Assembly: GCA_947652605.1 (NCBI GenBank)
Contig: OX393581.1
Location: 28,886,788 to 28,950,787 of the forward strand
DNA: 64,000 nucleotides
DNA from: Elmis aenea
Taxonomy: Eukaryota > Arthropoda > Insecta > Coleoptera > Elmidae
Direction: 5' to 3'
Shown: in pieces, positions 1 to 11,319 of the stretch
Layout of the letters: every line of letters starts with the position of its first letter
Position numbering within the stretch: position 1 is the stretch's first letter
Notes under the pieces: generated by a model
What the model saw: the letters and a program-made list of their open reading frames with translations, nothing else
Databases searched by the model: none
What the model was told of the DNA's origin: nothing
Program-made: the position numbers and the translations under genes

Positions 1-79
1 CCCTTGATGATAGCTTTGTCAATTAAATACACTTTTGTTTAAGCTGTAGCATAAAATGTGGTTGTTTAACTATAGTGTT

Positions 80-2849
80 TTATAGACAATCTGCTCCATC
101 TTCAACAGCTGGCATTTGATGTTTTGATTTAAGGTGGGTCTGAAGAGACACTTTCTGTGGAAACGCCATTGGACAATACATGCATGTGTAAGGTCTTTCG
201 TTGGTGTGCTGACGAGTGTGAGTCTTGAGAGCATAACCACTAGAAAATCTTTTGCTACAATATTGACATGGATATGGTCTTTCCCCTGTATGAGTTTGCA
301 TGTGTTGTTTTATACCTCCTTTCTTACTAAATGTTTTTTCACATATTGGACATTTTACTTTCGGTTGACCACCTAAAACAAAAGTATTGTAAAAAACTTT
401 ATACAAAATAGACTTTTATTCATTTCAGTTCAGTTGTATACAAGAATTTGAGCTTAATTTAAATTTGAAACTTAAAAATGAAGCAAAATCATTGATAACG
501 TATTTTTTCTCTAAAAAATATAAAAAACATTTTGTTTTAGCCACTTTTATTTTTATATTAGTATAATTTCAAATTTTGCGTTTTAGTTTCATTAAAATCT
601 TTCGATATTATATAAGTATAATACAAATTCAAAAACATAAAATTTAGGGGGTCGAAACCTTTGTATCACCTTAGTAAATTTATATCACTCATAATTTTAA
701 AACATTAATGTATTAAACACATACAATAATAATAAAAATCTTAAATCAGTTATAGGTATTATTCATATACAGGGTGTAGACTCGGATCACGCAACATAGC
801 AATTTCAATGGTAAAATTTTAAAAGTCGAATTCTTGCTCCGCTAATTATTTTAGAAAAAAAGTGCAAATACGTTTTTTGTAGAGAAAAAAATTCTGTATC
901 CATAAATGTAATCAATATTACTTTTTCGTTTTCCAATAACTGAAAAATAAGCAAATTAAAAAATGCGTTTTCGCGAAAATCTGTAGTGCCTTGGAATTAT
1001 GCTACGACAACTGCCCATCTTACTAACACTTACTGTCACTTTGACATTTGAAGTTTATTCTTAATTATCATTTTTATTATATCTGCAATGAAAACATAAC
1101 TAATTGTGTAAAATAAATGTTTGATAAAATATAAAGTATAATTAAGAATGAATTTCGCGTCAAAGTGACAGTATAAGTGACATTAGGCTGGGCAGTTGTC
1201 ACAGCATAATTCCAAGGCACTACAGATTTTAGCGAAAACGCGTTTTTTAATTTGCTTAATTTTCAGTTATTGGAAAACGAAAAAGTAATATTGATTACAT
1301 TTATGGATACAGAATTTTTTTCTCTACAAAAAACGTATTTGCACTTTTTTTCTAAAATAATTAGCGGAGCAAGAATTCGACTTTTAAAATTTTACCATTG
1401 AAATCGCTATGTTGCGTGATCCGAGTCTACACCCTGTATGCAGTTACAGGCTTTTATTTAATCATTATTTATTTATGTAAGTCCAGTGGTAAGCTATGAA
1501 ATTTTTAACAAAGGGCTCGCTCATAGTTAAATAAAAACAAAAAAATAATGTTAATTATGTTGGAAAAAAAATGTCATTTTAAATTCAAACGTGAATAATC
1601 GAGTGATTGTACATAATTCAAAAAATTCTATTGTGCGACGGGTTATTCTAAATTTAATCGTCATTGCTTGATAGGCATGACTTCGTCGCTTTACAAATGT
1701 ATGTAATGAAAATGATTTTAAGATACATTTTTTCTTGAGAAAATGGTTAACAAGAAGAACAAGGGGCTCGCAAATTAAGGAATAATTTAACAAAGAGCTC
1801 TCGCGAGCCACCGCGAGCCCCCTACAGCTCACCACTGTGTAAATCCTGTAACATAAATTGTACTGAGTGGTTCATAAAAGTAATAAATAATTGGACTTAC
1901 TAATGTGCCTTTTCATATGTCGATTATACTCCCCACGATATTTATACGTTTTATCACAAGTTTTACAACGAAGTATTTCTCCACTGTGTATAAAGGTGTG
2001 TGATCTTAAAGATTCTGAATTTTTAAAAACTTTACCACATTCTTTACAAGCAACAGGTAATTCTGTATGACTTTTAATGTGTTTCTGAAGGTTATCCGTC
2101 CGCATAGATTTTCCACATATATTACATATTCCTGGGGAATAATGATGTGTGCGTCTATGATTTTGCCATTTAGATTTTTCGTGGCATACGAAATTACATT
2201 CTTTACATTCATACGATCTTTTACGATATGTCATTATATTTTTAAAACTGTAGCGTGTTTTTGTTTTTAAATCTTTAGTAGTTTGTTGTGACGATTGTTG
2301 TGCCGGCTTAACTTTTGAACTACAGTTATCACCTTCTACAACTACTTCGTATAAGTCTATACAATTACTATCTAAACTTTCAACTTTAATGTCAGGATCC
2401 AGCATTTCCAGAACATCATTCGAAGTAAGAGAATTTACAAAAGAATCATTTTCTGGTTTCATATGATCACTTTCTAATTCTTCCCGTTCTGAACAACTAA
2501 ACTGCTGATCAGCACTGTAAGAGTCTCTTTCGTTTTCAGCATATCTTTCACGTTCTAGAGCTGCATATCTCTCACGAAGTTCCAAGTCACTGTTAATTAT
2601 CACGCGTCGAAAGTTATATAATAGGTTAATGTTTTTAACACATTCTTCACATACTGTTGCTGGTAAGTTGTCATTTGCTGATACCTTCAAATATTATTTT
2701 TTACAATATACAATGCACTAATAGCAAAAAAATAATAAAAATACCTGTATAGAGGATATTACTTCAATTCGATGTTGCAATTGATCATCATTAAATAAAG
2801 GAAGTAATTTTTGAGGAACTCTTAAACATGTACGGCACATATTATCCAT
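80..2849 (-). CDS. ZAD-C2H2 zinc-finger protein, tandem copy 1
   Basis: Three exons: 2849-2745, 2684-1901 and 372-80 (1182 nt, 393 aa). Exon 1 has its own start codon and encodes MDNMCRTC. Exon 2 begins with VSAND after an AAG acceptor; the apparent MK just before it is intron. Exon 2 ends at a GTAAGT donor after CACATTA, and the split Ser codon is completed by exon 3. The ZAD domain (about residues 3-80) has Cys5, Cys8, Cys47 and Cys50. An acidic linker follows, then seven C2H2 fingers at about 195-215, 222-241, 248-268, 275-295, 304-324, 332-352 and 360-381. The last three are joined by TGERPY/TNERPY linkers typical of DNA binding. IKVE at 134-137 is a possible SUMO site. Known of the family: nuclear DNA-binding proteins dimerising through ZAD; target unknown. 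All splice sites and frames are intact. Confidence 0.9.
770..1436. mobile_element. Foldback element, CAGGGTG ends, TA target duplication
   Basis: A 667-bp, nearly complete palindrome in intron 2 of zinc-finger copy 1. It begins CAGGGTGTAGACTCGGATCA and ends with the complement, flanked by TA on both sides. Unit 3 keeps the unoccupied site (near 15296-15312) exactly as expected for a TA duplication; unit 2 (near 7635) has one AT fewer. TA duplication fits the Tc1/mariner superfamily. No transposase is visible, so it is a non-autonomous element. Confidence 0.9.
1484..1837. mobile_element. hAT-like MITE with 8-bp target duplication
   Basis: A 354-bp insertion in intron 2 of copy 1, absent at the same place in units 2 and 3. 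The ends are imperfect inverted repeats starting CAGTGGT(A/G)AGCT. The flanks are TGTAAGTC (1476-1483) and TGTAAATC (1838-1845), an 8-bp duplication with one later change. Eight-bp duplications and CAGTG ends are typical of hAT. The open frame across it is not a gene. Confidence 0.83.
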
Positions 2850-3000
2850 ATTTCATACCTGAATTGCCCCTTTTGTCTGTCTTAAGTGTTTTTAAAAACT
2901 TAAAAATCAAAACATTTACATTCACATAACCTTACTTAAGAAGTTTGAAATTTGAACCAATTAGAACTAGATGGCGCGATGGTACAACAAAGAATGGCTA
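2842..3000 (-). promoter_or_regulatory. 5' flank of zinc-finger copy 1: upstream ATG and GCCAT-type site
   Basis: An upstream ATG at 2856 opens a four-codon frame (stop at 2842-2844) that overlaps the main start at 2849; the same arrangement occurs in all three copies. About 125 bp upstream, a conserved AGATGGCGC block (around 2969-2977) contains, on the coding strand, the GCCAT core known from YY1/Pho sites. It is kept in units 2 and 3 with minor changes. No TATA box is obvious. The promoter assignment is inferred from conservation and position. Confidence 0.35.
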
Positions 3001-3923
3001 ACTTCATGCTTATGTGCTGTAGCACAGCGAATTACGAAGTAGACCATGATTTAATTTTTATAAAAATATTTTTAATTTATAGTTATATTTACGCATTAAT
3101 GTTAATGTAATTATCATTATTGTCCCAATATAACAAAAGATCTGTTGGATAGGTAATCATAGAACATCCCAGATTTAATTAAAAATTTTCTTTTAACAAT
3201 TATAGTACCAGTCTCCTTAAATTAAGTAATGCCTAAATATTATTTACTCTGTATAAAAAAATAATGCTTAGCAAAATTCATATAGAATTGAAAAAGTGCA
3301 AAGACTGCCTGTGTTTTTTTGTTGGTTGACATAATTATTAAACATGTGAATGCTAAAAAAAAGTTCCATTAATTGAGTATTTAGATGTGGCTCTGTTTTT
3401 AACTATTATTTACCAACTGATGAGTTATAATGTTCTCTATTCTCTTGTAACAGTTTAATATTAACGTTGTCAGTTAATCTATAATAAGCAGTCAAAAAAC
3501 TGATGTTCAGATTACAATGATAAGTTTACGATAAAATTCACCTGAATACCTTAAAACGACAATTATGCTTGTAGATGAAAAAATCATAAAAAAAGTTTAC
3601 AAAAATTTATTAACCTAGTTTTCTAAATAAAATATTTATTTTTTGGCTGTTTGTTTATGAAATTATAAGTAGGTACAGGTACATAAATGAAAAACTAATT
3701 ATTAAATATTGTTTTATTATTTATTCTACACAAATTGACTTCTAGGATAAAAATATGTACAAAGTCTTTAGAATAGGAAATGTTATCAAAATTCAATTTA
3801 CAAAAATATTACACAAAAATATGGCAAGATATTAAAATACTAGATTCTAGATACAAGGTTTTAAAGTTGAACAAATTTATTTAAAAGTCTTTAACAGTTT
3901 TATATCACTAATCAGTCACTTTG
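3001..3923. other. Intergenic spacer between zinc-finger copy 1 and fat 3' relic
   Basis: No gene is seen. The stretch is closely matched at 8825-10032 and 18790-19692, so it is the duplicated fat-to-zinc-finger intergenic region. The part from about 3700 on corresponds to the fat 3' UTR and polyadenylation signals. Confidence 0.75.
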
Positions 3924-3967
3924 CTATACATATTCCTCTGAAGGCTTCGGTTAGGAGCATTTGTTAG
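3924..3967 (-). pseudogene. Relic of fat C-terminal codons (unit 1)
   Basis: This matches 19693-19731, the last codons of fat (TNAPKPSEEYV and stop), followed by fat 3' UTR sequence. A 5-bp insertion (CGGTT around 3948) breaks the frame. Homology to fat stops after position 3967, and what follows (AAGTACAT) is the same as in unit 2. It is therefore a leftover of a duplication whose breakpoint fell inside the fat terminal exon. No upstream exon exists to join it. Confidence 0.88.
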
Positions 3968-4088
3968 AAGTACATACTGTATTTTCATGAAAATGCAATT
4001 TTCACGAGACCGGTTGACTTTAGACCCATATGATCTTATACATTTTCTCTAGTAAATTTAAAGAGGAATCCAGAAATGTAAAAATGTA

Positions 4089-4276
4089 CAGGGTGTTCCA
4101 TAAGAAAAAGTATAACTTTAATATGCCACTCTTTTTTGGAGCACCCTGTATGTTTGAAAATATTTTTAAAATGTAGCCCTTATTGACTTCATAATCTAAA
4201 CGTGACAGTTTGAAAATTACATACCGTTTGGGCGTTTGGCCATAAAACTTCGTGGCGTCCATCGTGACTCACCCTG
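4089..4276. mobile_element. Short CAGGGTG element pair (TA-flanked)
   Basis: CAGGGTGTTCC at 4089 and GGAGCACCCTG ending at 4148 define a 60-bp TA-flanked mini-element. A second CACCCTG end followed by TA lies at 4276. The same block occurs at 10200 onwards, so it was present before the units duplicated. It is probably one arm of a decayed foldback element. Confidence 0.6.
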
Positions 4277-4279
4277 TAT

Positions 4280-5071
4280 AATTTTGTACATTTGTTGCAA
4301 AAAATAAACGAGATATGGCTAATTTTGTAAAAATGTTATTATTAAAGTTTGCCATGATTTCGTAAAAAAGTGATATTTGCAATAATTAATAAACAACTAA
4401 ACGCAATATCCAAGTAAATTTTTAAACTTTTAAGCAAATCCGTGTGTTCGTTTGCATTTTATAATTGTTTATTGTGGTATTGTGAACATGGCTAAATTTG
4501 AAAACTTTAATACATTAGAAATTTACATTGTTAGTGCTTAAAACATAGAGGCTGCTGCAGAATTTGATTGGAAATGACATTTAGTTGTTTTTTAATTGCA
4601 AACATCACCTGTTTACGAAACCATCACAAACTGATAGTAAATAAAATGTTCACAAAATTAGCCATATCTTGGTTATTTTTTACAACACATAATAAAACTA
4701 TATATTTTTGAAAATTTAAAAAAATGTTCTTTCCTATAAAATCATGGCCAACTAGGGTTTCCATTTAGAAAAATATAAGTTTATTTACTTCATATCTCGA
4801 AAGTCAAGATTGCTAAAAAAATAAGCATTGAAATGTTAATAAAGAACCTATTTAACATTTTGTTCTATTATAATAAATAAAGAAGTTACAGTATATTTTC
4901 AAAAATTGTGGAAGTTCATTTTTCGTCTAGTGTCAAAATAAAAAGTGATGAAAAATCTGATTACAAAGGCATTCTTATCTCAAAAAAAGCCCAAGAGGCC
5001 GATATCAGATTATCACCAACTATTGCGGTAACCGAGATACCCTGTAAAACATTTGAATTTAGTTCACCCTG
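4280..5071. mobile_element. Degenerate foldback element related to 39650-40385 and 51196-53030
   Basis: It shares ordered blocks with 39650-40385 and the right arm of 51196-53030: a segment about reduced gene-like text around 4300-4690, a block ending in a CACCCTG-type terminus, and TA after 5071. It contains an inner inverted repeat (about 4300-4400 against 4600-4690). The unit 2 counterpart (10387-10690) is internally deleted. No coding capacity is seen. Confidence 0.6.
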
Positions 5072-5463
5072 TACAATTTAGCAGCAAAATTAAAGATTAA
5101 AAAGGTGTGTCGTAAAAGCAAATTGTAATGAAATCTGTCTTAAACTTAAATAGGGTACAAGCCGTTGAGCAATAATTGAGCCGTTTACAGGCCAAAGCGA
5201 TTTAACTCGACTTTTAACCTTTTTAAATTTTAGTGCTAAAGCACTTGATTGATGCTTAACTTTGCATATTTAAAATACATTTTCTTAATAATTAAACTTA
5301 GTATGTATCACTACATGACAAAAAAAATTTTGCCCCTTGAATAATAAACAATTTTTTCTGGAATTAACTATTTTATGTATTTTATATGTCGTTAGATAAC
5401 ATATACACCTGCAATAGGAATGTATACTATTTTATAAATTTTCTCTACTTTTTGTATTATAGA

Positions 5464-6094
5464 GAATATTCCACTCATAACATAAATAACCAATCAAAAC
5501 ATACTATTCACCCAATAAGACATGACTCTCGCTGAAAACATCGCAAGTTGAGGTGTCTCAGCGAAAACACCATGACTAGGTCTATTTTTCACAGTAGGCC
5601 TCCTTAGTTACACATAAACATGTCAATTAAATTTGTCAAAATGACTACAAGCGGTCGTTTTTCTTCGTTTAATATACGAGATATTGAAAAAAATATATAC
5701 TTCTACAAATGTGCCCCAAAATACTTTAAAAAGCAATAAATACGTTTGGAACCAATTCCTCGAGTTTTGTGGTGATAGAAAATTTAAATTAGAAAAAACG
5801 ACATCCGAAGAGCAATTGGGTGAAATTATGATGGATTGGGCGTTCAATTCGCGGAATATTCATTCGAATACCACTCGTGGTAAAGATTTTTTTAAGAAAA
5901 TACTTCCATTCTGCATGTAAACTTGTTCCAAAATATCACTCGAGCAAATTTCATCTAAAAATACCCCTCCAGCTGCGCTGTCGGGGTATTTTTGATGCAA
6001 TTTGCTTTCGTGATATTTCAACTGGAACAAGTTTCCATGGAAACCCAAAAGTATTTTCAAAAAAATCTTCACCACTAGTGGTATTACATACGAT
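5464..6094. mobile_element. Unit-1-specific block with a recombinase-like fragment and a palindromic MITE
   Basis: This block is present in unit 1 and absent from the equivalent place in unit 2 (around 10865), so it is either an insertion or a deletion in unit 2. At 5684-5866 the plus strand reads a frame with KYVWNQFLEFCGDRKF and EEQLGEIMMDWAF, which resembles the start of Crypton-type tyrosine recombinase (DUF3504) proteins; that identification is tentative. The frame is interrupted by a roughly 220-bp palindrome (about 5868-6090) with ends AATACCAC and GTGGTATT and a GC-rich central stem. Frames across the palindrome are not genes. Confidence 0.5.
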
Positions 6095-6758
6095 AATCGA
6101 TTTGGCAACTGAGCAGTTTAATTCTCACTCCTGGGTTGCTAAGCATTAGATAATAAAGAAATGTGTTTGAAACTGGGTAAACTTAATTCAAGGATCATCA
6201 GATGCTGTACAAAAAAACGTTCTTTTAAATTTTTATATGTTGGTCATGGTTGAAAACCACCGCTACAGAGTAAAATAAATAGGTAATAAATGTTTTTGGG
6301 AGAAACTTTTAATCTTAGCTTAAGAAAATTTCAAGAACACTATTTTATAAAGTGTATGTCAATCAAATACATTTGGTGAATCCCTAATCTTTAAAAAATA
6401 TTTGAAACTTTGTCTCGACAAGGACATTTCATAAGTTTACGACACTCTGGTGCAGTTTTTTGCAAGAAAAGATGAAAATATAAAAGGAACATTAAAAAAT
6501 ATGTATTTTAAAATTTATTCTTCTTGCTTATATACATAAAAATTCTTTCACAATATCGTCCAAATCTAAACCTTCACATGTTCATCTCTTTATGTTCCTA
6601 CAAATCTGCTGCCCACTAAATCGTGCCACTCGGATGTCTTGCACCTCGGCACCAAACGACCCTGTCTCGAGTAACTGCTCCTTTTATTATTAAAATGTGT
6701 TGGTACCCAATAAAAGTCTTAAGATGTCATAAAAAATGTTAGTCTTCAAATTAATTAA

Positions 6759-6764
6759 TTTATT
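6759..6764 (-). terminator. Candidate polyadenylation signal of zinc-finger copy 2
   Basis: AATAAA on the minus strand about 185 nt after the stop codon at 6946. The same sequence occurs downstream of copy 3 (around 13092). The site for copy 1 would lie left of the window. Confidence 0.45.
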
Positions 6765-6945
6765 CTTGTTAAAATTTTAAAGTAATCACTTTGAACTGAA
6801 TTTTCCACTTGTTTCTCTGCATGAATCGTGTTTTAAATGTAATGCTGTCAAGAGTAAATTGCTACGCCCTTGATGATAGCTTTGTCAATTAAATACACTT
6901 TTGTTTAAGCTGTAGCATAAAATGTGGTTGTTTAACTATAGTGTT

Positions 6946-8679
6946 TTATAGACAATCTGCTCCATCTTCAGCAGCTGGTATTTGATGTTTTGATTTAAGG
7001 TGAGTCTGAAGAGACACTTTCTGTGGAAACGCCATTGGACAATACATGCATGTGTAAGGTCTTTCGTTGGTGTGCTGACGAGTGTGAGTCTTGAGAGCAT
7101 AACCAGTAGAAAATCTTTTGCTACAATATTGACATGGATATGGTCTTTCTCCTGTATGACTTTGCATGTGTTGTTTTAAACCTTTTTTTTTACTAATTGC
7201 TTTATCACATATTGTGCATTTTACTTTCGGTTGACCACCTAAAACAAAAGTATTGTAAAAAAACTTTATACAAAATAGATCTTTTTTCATTTCAGTTCAG
7301 TTGTATACAAGAATTTTAGCTTAATTTAAATATGAAACTTAAAAATGAAGCAAAATCATTGATAAAGTATTTTTTCGCTAAGAAATATAAAAACATTTTG
7401 TTTTAAAAATTTCCACTTTTATTTTTATATTAGTATAATTTCATATTTTGCGTTTTAGTTTCATTAAAATCTTTCGATATTATATAAGTATAATACAAAT
7501 TCAAAAACATAAAATTTAGGGGGTCGAAACCTTTGTATCACCTTAGTAAATTTATATCACTCATAATTTTAAAACATTACTGTATAAAACACATACGATA
7601 ATAATAGAAATCTTAAATCAGTTATAGGTATTATTCATATGCAGTTACAGGCTTTTATTTAATAATTTTTTATTCCTGTAACATAAATTGTACTGAGTGG
7701 TTCATAAAAGTAATAAATAATTGAACTTACTGACGTGTCTTTTCATATGTCGATTATAATCCCCACGATATTTGTACGTTTTATCACAAGTTTTACAACG
7801 AAGTATTTCTCCACTGTGTATAAAGGCGTGTGATCTTAAAGATTCTGAATTTTTAAAAACTTTACCACATTCTTTACAAGCAACAGGTAATTCTGTATGA
7901 CTTTTAATGTGTTTCTGAAGATTATCCATCCGCATAGATTTTCCACATATATTACATATTCCTGGGGAATAATGATGTGTGCGTCTATGATTTTGCCATT
8001 TAGATTTTTCGTGGCATACGAAATTACATTCTTTACATTCATACGATCTTTTACGATACGTCATTATATTTTTAAAACTGTAGCGTGTTTTTGTTTTTAA
8101 ATCGTTAGTAGTTTGTTGTGACAATTGTTGTTCCGGCTTAACTTTTGAATTACAGTTATCACCTTCTACAACTACTTCGTATAAGTCTATACAATTACTA
8201 TCTAAACTTTCAACTTTAATGTCAGGATCCAGCATTTCTAGAACATCATTCGAAGTAAGAGAATTTACAAAATAATCATTTTCTGGTTTCATATGATCAC
8301 TTTCTAATTCTTTCCGTTCTGAACAACTAAACTGCTGATCAGCACTGTAAGAGTCTCTTTCATTTTCAGCATATCTTTCACGTTGTAGAGCTGCATATCT
8401 TTCACGAAGTTCCAAGTCACTGTTAATTATCACGCATCGAAAGTTATATAATAGGTTAATGTTTTTAACACATTCTTCACATACTGTTGCTGGTAAGTTG
8501 TCATTTGCTGATACCTTCAAATATTATTTTTTACAATATACAATGCACTAATAGCAAAAAAATAATAAAAATACCTGTATAGAGGATATTACATCAATTC
8601 GATGTTGCAATTGATCATCATTAAATAAAGGAAGTAATTTTTGAGGAACTCTTAAACATGTACGGCACATATTATCCAT
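6946..8679 (-). CDS. ZAD-C2H2 zinc-finger protein, tandem copy 2
   Basis: Exons 8679-8575, 8514-7731 and 7238-6946 (393 aa), with the same splice phases as copy 1. Exon 1 (35 aa) carries CRTC of the ZAD; exon 2 carries CEEC, the acidic linker and four fingers; exon 3 carries three fingers and the tail ending ADCL. It differs from copy 1 at about a dozen residues of exon 2, spread through linker and fingers, and at finger 5, where the conserved Phe after the Cys pair is Ile (CDKAI) and the helix reads KKKGLKQ. Intron 2 (492 bp) is free of inserts and shows the ancestral state. The gene appears functional. Expected role: nuclear DNA-binding protein; target unknown. Confidence 0.9.
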
Positions 8680-10032
8680 ATTTCATACCTGAATTGCCCC
8701 TTTTGTCTGTCTTAAGTGTTTTTAAAAACTTAAAAATCAAAACATTTACCTTCACATAACCTTACTTAAAAAAGTTCGAAATTTGAACCAATTAGAACTA
8801 GATGGCGCAATGGTACAACAAAGAATGGCTAACTTCATGCTTATGTGCTGTAGCACAGCGAATTACGAAGTAGACCATGATTTAATTTTTATAAAAATAT
8901 TTTTAATTTATAGTTATATTTACGCATTAATGTTAATGTAATTATCATTATTGTCCCAATATAACAAAAGATCTGTTGGATAGGTAATCATAGAACATCC
9001 CAGATTTAATTAAAAATTTTCTTTTAACAATTATAGTACCAGTCTCCTTAAATTAAGTAATGCCTAAATATTATTTACTCTGTATAAAAAAATAATGCTT
9101 AGCAAAATTCATATAGAATTGAAAAAGTGCAAAGACTGCCTGTGTTTTTTTGTTGGTTGACATAATTATTAAACATGTGAATGCTAAAAAAAAGTTCCAT
9201 TAATTGAGTATTTAGATGTGGCTCTGTTTTTAACTATTATTTACCAACTGATGAGTTATAATGTTCTCTCCTTAAATTAAGTAATGCCTAAATATTATTT
9301 ACTCTGTATAAAAAAAATAATGCTTAGCAAAATTCATATAGAATTGAAAAAGTGCAAAGACTGCCTGTGTTTTTTGTTGTTGACATAATTATTAAACATG
9401 TAAATGTTAAGAAAAAACGTTCCATTATTTGAGTATTTAGATGTGGCTCTGTTTTTAACAATTATTTAATAACTGATGAGTTTTAGTGTTCTCTATTCTC
9501 TTGTAAGTTTAATATTAACGTTGTCAGTTAAAAATGTTATTGATATCAAAGAATATTGAAAAATAATAAGCTTTTATTAATCTACAATAAGCAGTCAAAA
9601 AACTGATGTTCAGATTACAATGATAAGTTTACGATAAAATTCACTTTAACACCTTAATAGGAGAATACGACAATTATGCTTGTAGATGAAAAAATCATGA
9701 AAAAAGTTTAAAAAAATTTAATATCCTAGTTTTCTAAATAAAATATTTATTTTTTGGCTGTATGTTTATGAAATTATAAGTAGGTACAGGTACATAAATG
9801 AAAAACTAATTATTAAATATTGTTTTATTATTTATTCTACACAAATTGACTTCTAGGATAAAAATATGTACAAAGTCTAGAATAGGAAATGTTATCAAAA
9901 TTCAATTTACAAAAATATTACACAAAAATATGGCAAGATATTAAAATCCTTGATTCTAGATACAAGGTTTTAAAGTTATACCAATTTATTTAAAAGTCTT
10001 TAACAGTTTTATATCACTAATCAGTCACTTTG
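8680..10032. other. Intergenic spacer downstream of fat relic, unit 2
   Basis: No gene is seen apart from the local duplication listed separately. The upstream ATG and AGATGGCGC block are conserved (about 8682-8810). The part from about 9800 on is duplicated fat 3' UTR. Confidence 0.7.
9043..9490. repeat. 224-bp local tandem duplication in unit 2
   Basis: TCTCCTTAAATTAAG starts at 9043 and again at 9267, and the following roughly 220 bp are repeated. The first block is almost identical to unit 1 (around 3212-3440). The second block, and the roughly 40 bp after 9531, resemble unit 3 (around 18956-19230) more closely. This is the pattern expected of a crossover between misaligned units. Confidence 0.8.
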
Positions 10033-10070
10033 CTATACATATTCCTCTGAAGGCTAGGAGCATTTGTTAG
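10033..10070 (-). pseudogene. Relic of fat C-terminal codons (unit 2)
   Basis: Second copy of the last fat codons and 3' UTR, with a single-base deletion relative to 19693-19731 (AGGCTAGG against AGGCTTAGG). That breaks the frame before SEEYV. The right junction is the same as in unit 1. Confidence 0.88.
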
Positions 10071-10199
10071 AAGTACATAGGTAGATACTGTATTTTCATG
10101 AAAATGCAATTTTCACAAGACCGGTTCACTTTAGACCCATATAATCTCATACATTTTTTCTAGTAAATTTAAAGAGGAATCCAGAAATGTAAAAATGTA

Positions 10200-10690
10200 C
10201 AGGGTGTTCCATAAGAAAAAGTATAACTTTAATATGCCACTCTTTTTTGGAGCACCCTGTATGTTTGAAAATATTTTTAAAATGTAGCCCTTATTGACTT
10301 CATAATCTAAACGCGACAGTTTGAAAATTACATACCGTTTGTTCGTTGGCCATAAAACTTCGTGGCGTCCGTCGTGACTCACCCTGTATAATTTTGTACA
10401 TTTGTTGCGAAAAATAAACGAGATATGGCTGATTTTGTAAAAATGTTATTATTAAAGTTTGCCATGATTTTGTAAAAAAGTGATGTTTGCAATAATTAAT
10501 AAACAACTAAACGTAATATCCAAGTAAATTTTTAAACTTTTAAGCAAATCTGTGTATTCGTTTGCATTTTATACGAAACCATCACAAACTGATAGTAAAT
10601 AAAATGTTCACAAAATTAGCCATATCTTGGTTACTTTTTACAACACATAATAAAACTATATATTTTTGAAAATTTAAAAAAATACTCTTG
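10200..10690. mobile_element. CAGGGTG mini-element and truncated foldback remnant, unit 2
   Basis: Copy of 4089-4700 with internal deletions. The 60-bp TA-flanked mini-element is at 10200-10259. The foldback remnant is missing the part equal to about 4460-4605, and most of the right arm after 10680 is gone. Confidence 0.6.
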
Positions 10691-11319
10691 TTGCCCCTTG
10701 AATAATAAACAATTTTCTCTGGAATTAACTATTTTATGTATTTTATATGTCGTTAGATAAAATATACACCTGCAATAATACATTCTACAATGTTTATTTG
10801 AAATTAAATTTTGACGAAGAAATGTATACTATTTTATAAATTCTCTCTCCTTTTTGTATTATAGAGTTAATCGATTTGGCAACTGAGCAGTTTAATTCTC
10901 ACTCCGGGGTTGCTAAACTTTAGATAATAAAGAAATGTGTTTGAAACTGGGTAAACTTAATTCAAAGGATCATCAGATGCTGTACAAAAAAACGTTCTTC
11001 TAAATTTTTATATGTTGGTCATGGTTAAAAAAGGTTGAAAATCACCGCTAGAGTAAAATAAATACATATGTAATAAATTTTTTTGGGAGAAACTTTTAAT
11101 CTTAGCTTAAGAAAATTTCAAGAACACTATATTATAAAGTGTTTGTCAATTAAATACGTTTGGTGAATCCCTAATCTTTAAAAAAATTTGAAACTTTGTC
11201 TCGACAAGGACATTTCATAAGTTTACGACACTCTGGTGCAAAGTTTTTTGCAAGAAAAGATGAAAATATAAAAGGAACATTAAAAAATATGTATTTAAAA
11301 TTTATTCTTCTTGCTTATA

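Larger units (their letters stand above)
1..6866. repeat. Tandem duplication unit 1 (zinc-finger gene + fat 3' relic)
   Basis: First of three direct repeats. Position 1 aligns with 6867 and with 13199. The unit holds, left to right, the 3' flank and gene of a minus-strand ZAD zinc-finger protein, a spacer, a broken fat 3' end (3924-3967 plus its 3' UTR), and a TE-rich spacer that runs to the next unit. It differs from unit 2 by two transposons in intron 2 (770-1436 and 1484-1837) and an extra block near 5464-6094, and it lacks about 40 bp that units 2 and 3 keep near 9531 and 19197. The array may continue left of the window, because the window opens exactly inside the repeated sequence. Confidence 0.93.

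Noticed and set aside
1551..1835. 94-codon minus-strand open frame in intron 2 of zinc-finger copy 1
   Set aside because: It lies wholly inside the 1484-1837 hAT-like MITE, is absent from the sister units, and shows no domain.
3924..3967. fat relics as possible alternative C-terminal exons for fat
   Set aside because: They are frameshifted, lie downstream of another gene copy, and lack a splice acceptor; they are duplication debris.
5860..6149. Overlapping plus and minus frames around 5860-6149
   Set aside because: Both run through one palindrome and are mirror readings of its arms.
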